Positions 49,951 through 60,518 of a stretch of 64,000 nt of DNA are shown piece by piece (position 1 is the first letter of the stretch; the number at the start of each line of letters is the position of its first letter). Source of the stretch: Sternotherus odoratus (lineage: Eukaryota > Chordata > Testudines > Kinosternidae); contig JAVMKO010000156.1 of assembly GCA_032164245.1 (NCBI GenBank), positions 1-64,000 on the forward strand, read 5' to 3'. The notes beneath the pieces were generated by a model. The model was not told the origin of the DNA. It searched no databases and worked only from the letters and a program-made list of their open reading frames with translations. The position numbers were made by a program, and so were the translations under genes.

Positions 49951-50240
49951 TGCAAAAACCAAATCTTCTTTATTTAGAAAAATAACAAACAGCCCCCAAC
50001 GGGGGGCGGGGATAACTTAGAGGAATGGAACACAAGGCGGGGGGGGGCAGCCCTGCCCCACATCTGCCCCCCCATGCGCCAACCCAACATGGCAACTGGG
50101 GATGAGAACAGGGGGTGCAAGGTGCGGGCACCAGGATTCCCGCCGGGACCCCACTTCATCTCCACATGGTCGCCTTTCGCCCGCCCTTGGTGGGGCTGTG
50201 GGTCTTCTCGGGGGTGGGCCGGGTGCCGGGGGGCCCCCAC
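49951..50240 (-). CDS. Possible 3'-terminal exon of an unidentified minus-strand gene
   Basis: On the minus strand an acceptor CATCTCCCGCAG precedes 50240, and AATAAA lies at 49969-49974. Joined in phase to 50454-50541 the frame begins VGAPRHPAHPREDPQPHQGR and stays open almost to the poly(A) signal. One base out of phase, another frame reads RPTPEKTHSPTKGGRKATMW then R and stops early, which looks more protein-like but does not match the upstream exon's phase. The product is unrecognised and the region may be non-coding. Confidence 0.3.
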
Positions 50241-50453
50241 CTGCGGGAGATGGGGGGAGGGTGAGCGCCTGGCCCCCTGCCCCATAGCAATCCCAGAGCC
50301 CACCAACCACAGAGCCCAGCCCCACAGCACCCCCCTGGCAGCCAGAACCCACCGAGTCCAGCCCCCCATGGTGCCCAACACTGACACCGCCCTGCCTCCT
50401 CACTGTCCCCCCCCCCCACAGCCCCATGGCGCCCCGGCCCCCGCTAGACTCAC

Positions 50454-50541
50454 CTCCCTCCTGCCGGCCTCGGGCAGCTGGGGGTCGAGGTTCCTGCAGG
50501 CGGCTGGGTTCCCGTGGCCTCCGTCGCCCTTCACGTCAGGC
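50454..50541 (-). CDS. Possible penultimate exon of the same minus-strand gene
   Basis: An 88-bp block between CCCCCCCCCAG and GTGAGT on the minus strand. Its only open frame reads PDVKGDGGHGNPAACRNLDP then QLPEAGRRE. Splice signals and frame are good, but no family was recognised and upstream exons would lie in or beyond the minisatellite. Confidence 0.35.
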
Positions 50542-50574
50542 CTGGGGGGGGGGGGTAGCAGACAGGACTGGAGC

Positions 50575-50842
50575 TCGGGACCAAGAGAACCCAGGAGTCC
50601 TGGTTCCCAGCCCCCCCTGCTCTAACCCACCAGCCCCCACTCCCCTCCCAGAGCTGGGGAGAGAACCCAGGAGTCCGGGCTCCCAGACCTCCGCTCTAAC
50701 CACTAGACCCCACTCTCCTCCCAGAGCTGGGGAGAGAACCCAGGAGTCCTGGCTCCCAGACCCTCCCCACTCCCCTCCCAGAGCCGGGGAGAGAACCCAG
50801 GAGTCCTGGCTCCCAGACCCTCCCCACTCCCCTCCCAGAGCC
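50575..50842 (-). repeat. Tandem pieces of a MIR-like SINE, antisense
   Basis: Several copies of GAACCCAGGAGTCCTGGCTC and CTCTAACCACTAGACCCCAC. In reverse these read TAGTGGTTAGAGC and GGACTCCTGGGTTC, the head and tRNA-like part of a MIR/CORE-type SINE. The internal copies are spaced 60-80 bp apart. Confidence 0.6.
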
Positions 50843-50844
50843 GG

Positions 50845-52570
50845 GGGTCGAGGGATGGGGGTAGAAGGAGGTTGGGGGTCGAGGGATGGGGTAGAAGGAG
50901 GTTGGGGGTCAGAGGGTGGGATGCGGGTAGAAGGAGATTGGGGGTCAGAGGGTGGGATGTGGGTAGAAGGAGATTGGGGGTCAGAGGGTGGGATGCGGGT
51001 AGAAGGAGATTGGGGGTCAGAGGGTGGGATGGGGGTAGAAGGAAGTTGGGGGTCAGAGGGAGGGATGGGGGGTAGAAGGAGGTTGGGGTCATGGGATGGG
51101 GGTAGAAGGACGTTGGGGGTCAGAGGGTGGGATGGGGGTAGAAGGAGGTTGGGGGTCAGAGGGGGGGATGGGGGGTAGAAGGAGGTTGGGGTCATGGGAT
51201 GGGGGGTAGAAGGAGGTTGGGGGTCGAGGGATGGGGTAGAAGGAGGTTGGGGGTCAGAGGGTGGGATGCGGGTAGAAGGAGGTTGGGGGTCAGAGGGTGG
51301 GATGGGGGTAGAAGGAGGTTGGGGGTCAGAGGGGGGGATGGGGGGTAGAAGGAGGTTGGGGTCATGGGATGCGGGTAGAAGGAGGTTGGGGGTCAGAGGG
51401 TGGGATGGGGGTAGAAGGAGGTTGGGGGTCAGAGGGGGGGATGGGGGGTAGAAGGAGGTTGGGGTCATGGGATGGGGGTAGAAGGAGGTTGGGGTCATGG
51501 GATGGGGGGTAGAAGGAGGTTGGGGGTCAGAGGGTGGGATGCGGGTAGAAGGAGGTTGGGGGTCAGAGGGGGGGATGGGGGGTAGAAGGAGGTTGGGGGT
51601 CAGAGGGGGGGATGGGGGGTAGAAGGAGGTTGGGGTCATGGGATGGGGGGTAGAAGGAGGTTGGGGGTCGAGGGATGGGGTAGAAGGAGGTTGGGGGTCA
51701 GAGGGTGGGATGCGGGTAGAAGGAGGTTGGGGGTCAGAGGGTGGGATGGGGGTAGAAGGAGGTTGGGGGTCAGAGGGGGGGGATGGGGGGTAGAAGGAGG
51801 TTGGGGTCATGGGGTGGGGGGTAGAAGGAGGTTGGGGTCATGGGATGGGGGTAGAAGGAGGTTGGGGGTCAGAGGGGGGGATGGGGGGTAGAAGGAGGTT
51901 GGGGTCATGGGATGGGGGGTAGAAGGAGGTTGGGGTCATGGGATGGGGGTAGAAGGAGGTTGGGGGTCAGAGGGGGAGATGGCGGGTAGAAGGAGGTTGG
52001 GGTCATGGGATGGGGGGTAGAAGAAGGTTGGGGTCATGGGATGGGGTAGAAGGAGGTTGGGGGTCAGAGGGGGGGATGGGGGGTAGAAGGAGGTTGGGGT
52101 CATGGGATGGGGGTAGAAGGGGGTTGGGGGTCAGAGGGGGGGATGGGGGTAGAAAGAGGTTGGGGGTCAGAGGGGGATATGGGGGGTAGAAGGAGGTTGG
52201 GGTCATGGGATGGGGGTAGAAGGAGGTTGGGGGTCAGAGGAGGGGATGGGGGGTAGAAGGAGGTTGGGGTCATGGGATGGGGGTAGAAGGAGGTTGGGGT
52301 CATGGGATGGGGATAGAAGGAGGTTGGGGGTCAGAGGGGGGGATGGGGGGTAGAAGGAGGTTGGGGTCATGGGATGGGGTAGAAGGAGGTTGGGGGTCAG
52401 AGGGGGGTATGGGGGTAGAAGGAGGTTGGGGGTCAGAGGGGGGGTATGGGGGGTAGAAGGAGGTTGGGGTCATGGGATGGGGGTAGAAGGAGGTTGGGGT
52501 CATGGGATGGGGGAAGAAGGAGGTTGGGGGTCAGAGGGGGGGTGGGGGTAGAAGGAGGTTGGGGGTCAGA
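50845..52570 (+). repeat. G-rich minisatellite, third array
   Basis: About 50 copies of a 30-37 bp unit alternating GGGTAGAAGGAGGTTGGGGG then TCAGAGGGTGGGATGC with GGTAGAAGGAGGTTGGGGTC then ATGGGATGGG. It abuts the SINE pieces at its left end. Minus-strand frames rich in Pro, Leu and Ser are repeat artefacts. Confidence 0.95.
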
Positions 52571-52599
52571 GGAAGGTAATGGGAAGGTAATTCTGTTAG

Positions 52600-52947
52600 C
52601 CTGACCCCCAGTCGGGGGATGGGAAGCTCTGCCTGCTGGAAGGGGAACACAAAGGCTGGGGGGAGGCGCCAGCAGGGTGGGTGTGTTGGGGGGGGCGGTT
52701 GGAGGGAGTCGGTGGACAAGGGCAGAGAGGGAAGTCTGGGGACTAAGTGGGAGCCCAAAAACCTGGGTCTCAGCTCCCGTCCCCCCAGAAGGGCCTGCCT
52801 GAGGGGTCCTGTCTGTACTGAGAAGCTCCGAGTTGGATGGTGTTCCTGTCATCTCCAATAAACCTTCGAATCCACTGGCTGGCTGAGAGTCCCTGTGAAT
52901 CCCAGGAAGTGGGGCTGCAGGGACCAGACTCCCCACACTCCGTGACA
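52600..52947 (+). mobile_element. LTR fragment, sense, 3' end intact
   Basis: Contains CTCCAATAAACCTTCGAATC (poly(A) signal near 52855), CTGGCTGGCTGAGAGTC and ends CACTCCGTGACA. The minus strand matches the start of the solo LTR at 61723 (TGTCACGGAGTG, then CTCTCAGCCAGCCAGT). The left end is not defined. Confidence 0.65.
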
Positions 52948-53744
52948 ATATGTACAAATAAATTTATAGACAAACTGTAAAATTGTAGCTCTTTTTAATT
53001 GGATCCAATAAGCCTCCAATCATTCCTTCTGCAGAAAAACCTAGCTAGGAGACTTGAATCTGCAGAGATCCCCTTACCGAATTTCCTGTGGGAAGGTGGG
53101 ATTTGCCCCTTCCTCCACACAGAGTTTGCCCTCACTGCATGTCCACATTTCAGGGAACTCCATCTAAAGCGAGGGGATTCCATGCTGCGATTCCTTGGTT
53201 TGACACTGCAGGCCATCTCCTCTCTATTGAATGTGGCCCATTAACACAGGTACCCTGGTAGCTCACTCAGAAAGACTTCAGGGCTTTGAGTTACTCTGCA
53301 AGTTGCTGCCGTGTGTTGCCTCATGGGTTTGGTTGGGAGAAGCTGGCAGCACCCTGCTGCCCCACTTACCCTCCTTCTTGCCTATGGAACGGGAACTCTG
53401 GGGAGCACCCATGGCTGGAAGTCCCATGGGGATGAGGAGGAAAGGGGATGTATGCTGTGGAGGCAGCGCTCCCTGAGTGGGCCCCCCAGCCAGGATCACT
53501 GCCGTGGGGTAGCTGTGAATAAGATGTGTGAGGGGCGGCCTGCTTTTGCTGATAAAATTGACCAAACAAAAAAAAAAAATCCGCTAACCAGAAACCATGT
53601 GTAAAAGCACAAGAAACCTTTTTAATTCGTTGGCAGATGGTTCATGTCCACTGCTCTACTGACCTGAGGGGAGTTTTGTTCTACCCATTTACCACTGGAA
53701 AGTGGAACTAGACTAGCAGTCACTACTTGAAAGAGGAAGGATAA
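52948..53744. other. Intergenic, nothing recognised
   Basis: No gene or clear element was identified. Confidence 0.4.
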
Positions 53745-53965
53745 TCCAGGGGTTACAGGAATCAGGAGACCAGAATTCAATCCCTTGCTACCCTATGGAG
53801 TTTACATGTGATTTGGGGCAAGTCCCTTAGCTTCTCTGTGCCTCAGTTCCCCATCTGTAACATCAGGATAACAATGCACCCCTAGGTTGGGGGGGGGTGA
53901 TGTGAGGATAAATGTATAAAAGATTGTGAGGTGCTCAGATAATACAGCAGTGGGAGCCATATAAG
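53745..53965 (+). mobile_element. MIR/CORE-type SINE
   Basis: Contains a tRNA-like B box (AATTCAATCCC), then the MIR-family core GGGGCAAGTCCCTTAGCTTC, TCTGTGCCTCAGTTCCCCAT and CTGTAACATCAGGATAACAA. A GTGAGGATAAATG stretch follows as in MIR. Old and mutated. Confidence 0.8.
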
Positions 53966-54302
53966 CCTCATGTGGGCCCTGCTACTGCTCACTAAAAGTT
54001 GTGCAATGCACACTGCTGTGCTCCTCTTTAATGCCACAGAACGGTTCGTGCACAGTCCTAGAATCCCCAGGGCTAGTCAGTGCATGGCCTGCAAATGCAC
54101 TGTACATCGACACCCTGGCTTGCTGTGCACTCACATTCCAGGTAGACAAGCCGTAAGATAGATCAATAGGATCTGGCTCTTTACTGAATATTGACTGAAA
54201 CTACTTGTGAACTGGCTAAAATACAATTGTCATCCAGTCCGCCTCTCTCTCTGGGTCTTCCCTACAAATGGGGCTTCCTAGGGAGCGGTTCCACCATCGC
54301 CC

Positions 54303-54570
54303 GGGCACTCCGTGACAGGCAGTGACGTCACAAGGGCCTTTGGGAGGAATGCCGCTTATTGGGCAAAGGTGATGAGCAGGCTGTGACCTCACAGAGCTCC
54401 CTTGACAACAGGGATACCTAAAAGGGCGTCAGTTCAACGGAAAACTTGGAGACACCGGGTAGTTTTGCTGCAGCAAGCGCCTCTCGTGTTCCTGGCGGGA
54501 TTTCTCTAAAGTTTCTGTCTGCAAGGAGCATTGTGGGAGCTGTATTAAGCAGACATCCCCTGTGGAGAAG
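54303..54570 (+). promoter_or_regulatory. Promoter/first-exon-like segment, copy 1
   Basis: About 270 bp duplicated at 56276-56551. Copy 1 has a perfect CRE palindrome TGACGTCA (54323-54330) and an inverted CCAAT box ATTGG (54358-54362), then a stretch ending CCCCTGTGGAGAAG before a GTAAGG splice donor at 54571. This fits a CRE-driven promoter plus a non-coding first exon. The MROH gene downstream is the obvious candidate target. Confidence 0.5.
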
Positions 54571-55084
54571 GTAAGGTCTGTGGTGGGTCCAGGTACCTGA
54601 ACTCAGAGGAGAGAGCCTGTCTCTCCTGTGCTCCCAGTGCCCCCGCCCCACCCTTCCTGCTGGGTGCAGAGGAGGAAGAATCTGATTCCAATGCAGCGAA
54701 AAGGGGACAAGGGTGAGTAAATTAGGAGAGAGCCTAAAGCATCCTGGAAGCTGGCAGGAGGTGAAAGAAACTGGCATTTGGAGGTGATGTGAGGGTGGAG
54801 ACTGTGCCTCAGTTTCTCCCTGTTTTGTAATAGAGCTCCTCAAGGTGGGGTTCATATACCAATTTAGAAGGTGGGAACGTCAGACACACAGAACTGGGGC
54901 CTGGTGACACTCTAGAGATCAAGTGAGTTTGTCAGCAGGTGAACTCCAAACATGGTTCATAACCCCGTAGATGACATGGCTGCTACGCATGATTTTTGAC
55001 CCCCTATTAGAGTAGGGCTGGGGGTTCTTTTCCTGTGCTACAGGGGGAAGTGGGTGCATGGTGGCTGGGGAGTGAACAGGCTCA

Positions 55085-55580
55085 CAGCCACCAATGATTT
55101 TCAACATTTTTATCAATAATCTAGAAGTCCATATCAAATCACAAGCTGGCACATAGATTGGTGTCCTGGTAAATAATGCTGAGGACAGGGCAGCCCCTTC
55201 AAACAAAACACATTTGAATACAGCAAATGCCCAGTCCTGATCTAGGCACAAAGAACATAGGCCAGGCCTACTGAACAGCGGACTCGATCCTGGAAAGCAG
55301 TGACTCTGAAAATGATTTGGGACATGGAAGTCAACCAGAGCTCCCAGTGTGATGCTGTGTCCAAAAGGGCTAGTGCAATCCTTGGCTGTCTAAAGAGGGA
55401 TTTAGCGAGGAGGAGAAGGGAGGTAATTTCACTTCCGTATATAGCACTGGTGAGATGGCTACTGGAATGCTCTGTGCAGTTCTGGCATCCACATTTTAAT
55501 AGGGCTGTTGAAAAATTGGAGGGGGTGCATAAAAGAACCATAAGAATCATTGGAGAGCTGGAGAATGTGTCTTAAAGTGA
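55085..55580 (+). mobile_element. CR1-type LINE fragment, reverse transcriptase 3' part
   Basis: The frame 55300-55575 keeps SQCDAVSKRASAILGCLKRD and ALVRWLLECSVQFWHPHF, the C-terminal part of CR1 reverse transcriptase. Upstream sequence is also CR1-like but broken. Confidence 0.8.
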
Positions 55581-55689
55581 GGTATTTAAGGAGCTCAGGC
55601 TTATTGAAGAAGCTATTGAGAGGTGACTTGATTCCAGTGTAGAAGGGCCTTCAGGGAGAGAAACTAACAAGTACCAAAGTGCTCTTCAA

Positions 55690-56240
55690 TATAGCCGAGA
55701 AAGCCACTTGGAGGAGAGGAAGGTGATGAGGAAGAGTCAACATGGCTTCACCAAGGGCAAGTCATGCCTGACCAACCTGATTGCCTTCTCTGATGAGATA
55801 ACTGGCTCTGTAGATATGGGGAAAGTGGTGGATGTGATGTATCTTGACTTTAGCAAAGCTTTTGATATGGTCTCCCACAGTATTCTTGCCAGCAAGTTAA
55901 AGTATGGATTGGATGAATGGACTATAAGGTGGATCAAAAGCTGGCTAGACTTTCGGGCTCAAGGGATCGTGATCAGCGGCTTGATGACTAGTTCTCAGCC
56001 GGTATCAAACGGATGCCCCAGGAGTTGGTCCTGGGGCTGGTTTTGTTTAACATCTTTCTTAATGATCGGGGTGCAACTTGCATCCTCAGCAAGTTTGCAG
56101 ATGACTCTAAGCTGGGGGGGAGAGGTAGATATGCTGGAGGATAGGGGTAGGGTCCAGAGTGACCTAGACAAATTGGAGGATAGGGACAAAAGAAATCTGA
56201 TGAGGTTCAACAAGAAGAAGTGCAGAGTCCTGCACTTAGG
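55690..56240 (+). mobile_element. CR1-type LINE fragment, reverse transcriptase core
   Basis: Frame 55708-56361 encodes SQHGFTKGKSCLTNLIAFSD and VDVMYLDFSKAFDMVSHSIL, reverse transcriptase core motifs, then LDKLEDRDKRNLMRFNKKKC. The catalytic FADD region is disrupted by frame changes (SASLQMTLSWGG). In a normal element this part lies before the 55085-55580 part, so the order is permuted. Confidence 0.85.
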
Positions 56241-56275
56241 AAGAATCCCTGCTGTCCGGGGGCAAGGTGGTTGTG

Positions 56276-56551
56276 GCAGTGATGTCACAAGGGCCTCTGG
56301 GAGGAACGTCGCTTATTGGGCAAAGGTGATGAGCAGGATTGACCTCACAGAGCTCCCTTGACAACAGGGATGCCTAAAAGGGGGTCAGTTCAACGGGAAA
56401 CTTGGAGACACCTGTGTAGTCTCTTGTTGTGTTCCTGGTGGATTACGACAGGATTTCTCTAACGTGACCTGTATGCCAAGGAGCAGCTTTTGTGGGAGTT
56501 GTCTCCTTTCGATCTTCATTTTGTATTAAGCAGACATCCCCTGTGGAGAAG
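56276..56551 (+). promoter_or_regulatory. Promoter/first-exon-like segment, copy 2
   Basis: Direct repeat of 54303-54570. The CRE has decayed to TGATGTCA (56280-56287), a CpG loss. ATTGG is kept (56315-56319), and so is the donor (GTGAGA at 56552). It has an extra stretch of about 25 bp before the TATTAAGCAGACATCCCCTG end. It lies about 2.7 kb before the first MROH coding exon. Confidence 0.5.
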
Positions 56552-56569
56552 GTGAGATTCTCAGTGAGG

Positions 56570-57060
56570 TTTGGGACCTGGTCGGTCTCATCCAAATTCT
56601 AGGCTCGGAAAATACATGTTAAATTAGCAGAAAATGTCCCACATAGGAATCTGCCCCTTAGTAACTAGCTAACTAATAGGTCTCAGAATGTAAAAGGATA
56701 AATCCTTATTGGGCAGGTATCTTTCTAGCAGGGTCGTGCAGGGATCGGTTCTTGGCCCTACGCTATTTTGATCATTGACTTGGAAGTAAATGTACAATCA
56801 TCACTGCAAAATCTGCAGATGACAGAAAGATTGGGAGAGTGGTAAATAAGAAAGAGGACGTGTCACTGACACAGAGCCGTCCGGACTGCTCGCTAAGCTG
56901 AGCACAAGCAACATACATTTTAGTTGTCCAAATGGGAGGCGGCAACCCTGAAAAAGATTTGGGGTCATTTTGGCTAATCAGCTGACCTTGAGCTCCCAGC
57001 GGGATGCTTTGGCCAAAGGGACAAATGCGATCTTTGGATGCACACAAAGCAGAAATCTCA
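56570..57060 (+). mobile_element. CR1-like fragment
   Basis: Contains GCAGGGATCGGTTCTTGGCC, GCAGATGACAGAAAGATTGG and GACCTTGAGCTCCCAGCGGG, arranged as in the 3' half of CR1 reverse transcriptase, but without an open frame. Confidence 0.55.
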
Positions 57061-57174
57061 GGTAGAAGTAGTGTTATGCTATACAGAGCACACAGGATCT
57101 TTTATAAGAGGAAGGCAATACACCATACTTTATTAAGCATACAACACAGTTAGCATTTCAGTCACACACACACA

Positions 57175-57271
57175 CATGGCAGTAAACATGTTCTGTTTAA
57201 TATAATGTCTTCAATTCTTTTAAATTGATTTGAAGATTTTGTAATAACTGGAGGCCTTAACATAGGTGGTC
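57175..57271 (+). repeat. 97-bp direct repeat, copy 1
   Basis: Matches 57526-57622 with only a few differences (for example TTCTGTTTAA against TTCCGTTTAA). Spacing between starts is 351 bp. Confidence 0.92.
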
Positions 57272-57525
57272 CATGCATTTTGCAATGTCATCCTGTAATC
57301 ATTAGTTCTTAAATGGTGTTAATCTTGGGGTTTCCCAGCTCCCAATGGGTTTCTTACATTTCAATGAACTAGTCATTAACAGAACCATTTCAGTACTTTA
57401 AAAATAAAGAATTATTCTCTGCAACTCCCAAGGACGCTCCTGCTGTCCAAAGCTGTTTTAGCATTTTGGCTAACTTTGGTTCCAGGAACTTAGCCATCAC
57501 TTCAGTGGTCTGACTGGCTTTAAAA

Positions 57526-57622
57526 CATGGCAGTAAACATGTTCCGTTTAATATAATGTCTTCAATTCTTTTAAACTTATTTGAAGATTTTGTAATAACT
57601 GGAGGCCTTAACATAGGTGGTC
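57526..57622 (+). repeat. 97-bp direct repeat, copy 2
   Basis: Second copy of 57175-57271, ending GCCTTAACATAGGTGGTC in both. Possibly part of a decayed LTR element; class unknown. Confidence 0.92.
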
Positions 57623-59243
57623 AATTTCAAAGTTCATTTTAAGCAGATTATTTTTAATAAACCTGTGGTTAATTTAATTAAACAATTCAGTTCATATTTT
57701 CAAAATCATCTATTTTTATCTACCCAGCTAGGGATAGAAAGGCCTCTTCTGTCATTCCCCAACCCAGGAAGGACTGATCCTCCTCAATCCAACTCTAGGG
57801 TGGGCTCCTCTCCTCTTTATTGGGCTGAATTTAAAGCCCAGATCCAAATACTGATGCTAGGAATTTGGATCTGACCTTTGATGGTCCAATGCTGCCTTGC
57901 ACTTGCAAAGCAACTTTTTCTGGGTAAATCTCACAGCGCTTTGCAATAGTGGCTAAGTATTAAATACCCTTTTTACCGACGGGGACTGAAGCCTTGAGTG
58001 GGGGAATGGCTTGTCCAGGGTCAATAGAAAAACCACCACTGGAAGCCAGGAGTCCTGACTCCCAATCCCCCGTCTCACTCACTGCAGCAGGCCACATTCT
58101 CTCTCCCAGCCAGGGAGACTGGGAATAGGTGCTGCCTGCAATTGCCAGCTCTGGAAGGGAGCGTTCTTCTAGTGGTTAGTGCAGGAGCCTGGACACAAGC
58201 CTCCTGGGCTCCATCCCTGGCTCTGTCACTGACTCCCAGTGCAACCCTGAGGCAGTGGCTTCCCCTGCCCAGGCCATGGTTTTCGCTCAGTGGGATTGGG
58301 GTCCCTTCCCCAGGGCCCAGGGCTTCTCAGGCTTCAGAAATGTGTGTAAATTGCTAGGGGACCTTGAGATGGGAGGCATCCTGCCTGCAGTAGGTCTGTG
58401 TTCTGGACCCCCGGCTGTAGGCCTGAGTTTATCCATCCCTTGGCAATAAAACATCATCTTGTTTTCACAGCCACTGAGTGTCAGTCTCTCAGTTTCTACA
58501 CCGCGCCCTCCTGGCGGGGCATTGTGCTGCCCAGATCAGCTGCAAGAAACTGAGGGAAAGGGAGAGACCAACTGCGAGCATCTGCCTGCCGGCTCAATAC
58601 CACCTAGAGCAAGTGAGTTGCACTTAGCTTGTCCTCAGGTACTTCCCTTTTCTGCTTGGGGAGGGGCAGAAATGGGGGGAAGTCTCCACCCAATGAGTCT
58701 GGATTTGCTAACACAGCCCCCTGCAGCCCTTTGCTCTGGGCCTGGGCAGCCCTTCCCTCGTCTGAGACTGTTCCCAGGCCGAGAGCCTCTGGGGGAGGTA
58801 GACCCTGCCAGCTGCTGAACCTCCCCAACCCCAATCAATGAAACCACTGGGAACTGGGGGGGGGGGGGAATGTCTCATATGCTTGGGACCTTGTGAACAT
58901 TCGCTGGGGGTTTCCAGGGCAGACTCCGACTCCTTCCCGGGTTCTGTTCTTTCTCTAGCTTGGCAGGGAGTGTGGCCTGGGGCGGGGGCTGGGGGGGCAG
59001 AGTTGCTTGTCCAACGTAACTGAAAACCCCCCTGCTGGGATGAGACTCCCCTGGTGCCTCAGTGGTGAGGGGGAACTTTGGGAGCAGCCTGTCCTGTGAG
59101 CTCCTGCCCGTGTGTGTAGATTGCAGTCCCGGGGCCGGGGAGGGGGGTTGCCCCGGCAGAGGGGAGGTGGGGGGGACAGGAAGGCCTGTTAGTGAAAGGC
59201 TGCCTTGAATCCAGACTCATGGCTGCTCCCCTCTCACTTCCAG
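57623..59243. other. Upstream region of the MROH gene, with SINE remains
   Basis: A MIR-like SINE is likely at about 58150-58320 (CTAGTGGTTAGTGCAGGAGC and TCCCTGGCTCTGTCACTGAC). AATAAA at 58447 and a TTTTCACAG acceptor-like site near 58471 are present, but no coding exon could be supported. Confidence 0.45.
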
Positions 59244-59733
59244 GATGAAGAGGTTCAGGAAGATGCTCCGCAAGAGGTCAGCGAAAGTGGCTCCCATGGG
59301 AAGCGGTTGCCAGCTGGCGGAGGAAGGGAGCGGCCCCGGTGTCCTGGCTGGTGGGGACGCAGGTTCTGGGGTCTCCAGGGGGTGGAAGTTCCCAAAATGG
59401 CTGAGGAGAACGGCGCCGGATACAACATCAGTCCCTGAGGCACCGTGCGTGGGGGACCCCGGACAGGGCAGGAACTGGGCAAAGAGGCTCTGGGGCTTCC
59501 TCTCAAGGAAGCAGAGGCGCCAGGACCCCAACAGAGCCCAGAGAGTGACATCACCTACCCTGGCCTCTGGAGAGCCCAGCTCCAGCTCCTCGGCACCACC
59601 CCCAGGGACCCCCAGGGACCAGCTGGAGGACCAGGACCAGGACCCGGAGGAGGAGGAGGAGGAGGAGGAGGACGGGTCTGCACTAGAAACAGACCTTTGC
59701 GTCATCCAAGAATATCTGCAGTGCAGAGCCGAG
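59244..59733 (+). CDS. MROH-family gene, first coding exon
   Basis: The exon follows CTCACTTCCAG; ATG at 59245 lies one base in, and 163 codons end exactly at GAG before GTACAA. It encodes a basic start (MKRFRKMLRKRSAKVAP), a Trp-containing basic middle (GRNWAKRLWGFLSRKQRR), a Ser/Pro stretch and a run of eight Glu, then ALETDLCVIQEYLQCRAE. Turtle maestro heat-like repeat proteins begin in this way. The N-terminal part has no known domain and looks disordered; the conserved repeats start in the next exon. MROH proteins are built of HEAT-like helical repeats, and most members have no established biochemical role. The gene continues past the window. Confidence 0.85.
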
Positions 59734-60036
59734 GTACAAAACTCCCCTGGCTGAGCCGGCGTCGAGTCTGTCTTGCCCCTTGTGCCATCCCCCTCCCCCC
59801 CCGAGAACCCATCACCTCCGAATGGGGCACTTCTCCCATGTTCTCTGGGACCCCGGAAGGGGGGTGTTTGTCCCACAAAAGCCAGGGTCTCCTCCCCCCA
59901 CAGACACAGTGATTTTGGGAAGGGGGGGGCTTTGCCTGCTCTCCCCCATGGAGGACTTGAGCCCTGGAGCTGGTTTGGGTGGGGTGGGGAGGCCCCTAAC
60001 TAACCGTCTCTCTCTCTCCCCCAACCCCACTCCCAG

Positions 60037-60168
60037 GGGGTGCAGGACAGGGCGAAGCAGCTCACCTTCCTGCAGGCCATCCGCACCCTCTGCTACTGCG
60101 TGTACCAGCTGGGCCAGGACAGCCTGGAGCCATATTGCTCCAAAGCGCCCCTCGTGGAGAGCATTACG
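60037..60168 (+). CDS. MROH-family gene, coding exon 2
   Basis: Acceptor CCACTCCCAG, donor GTGAGT, 132 bp, phase 0. Encodes GVQDRAKQLTFLQAIRTLCY and CVYQLGQDSLEPYCSKAPLV then ESIT. The alternating hydrophobic helices fit the first HEAT-like repeat of the family. Confidence 0.88.
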
Positions 60169-60438
60169 GTGAGTGAGACCCGGGGCCTTGTGGGGTGGGA
60201 GCCAGACATGGGCCAGTGGGGGGAGATGGTGGGGCTGGAGGGGGCAGCAGAGGGGAGGGAGGAATGTGGGGGTTGAGCTGGAGAGGGGGTTAGTTTGATG
60301 GGAGGGAGGAAAGGGGGGCCAAGGTGGGTGGGGGAGGAGTTATGCTGCTGCGTCTCCGGTGCAGTTTGGCCCCCTCAGTGGGAAGTGTCTGTGGGGCCTG
60401 AATCTCATCTGCTGCTCCGTCCCCTTTGGGTCTCCCAG

Positions 60439-60518
60439 GAGCTGATTGCAGGCCTCCCGGAGACGTGCCAGCCAAGGTCCATCCTCTCCAGCTCCATGGA
60501 TGCAGTTTTCGCCCTCAG
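60439..60518 (+). CDS. MROH-family gene, coding exon 3
   Basis: Acceptor GGGTCTCCCAG, donor GTACCA, 80 bp, phase 0 in and phase 2 out. Encodes ELIAGLPETCQPRSILSSSM then DAVFAL plus a split Ser codon. Confidence 0.87.

Noticed and set aside
50536..51810. 424-residue Pro/Leu/Ser minus-strand frame
   Set aside because: Repeat artefact of the third G-rich minisatellite.
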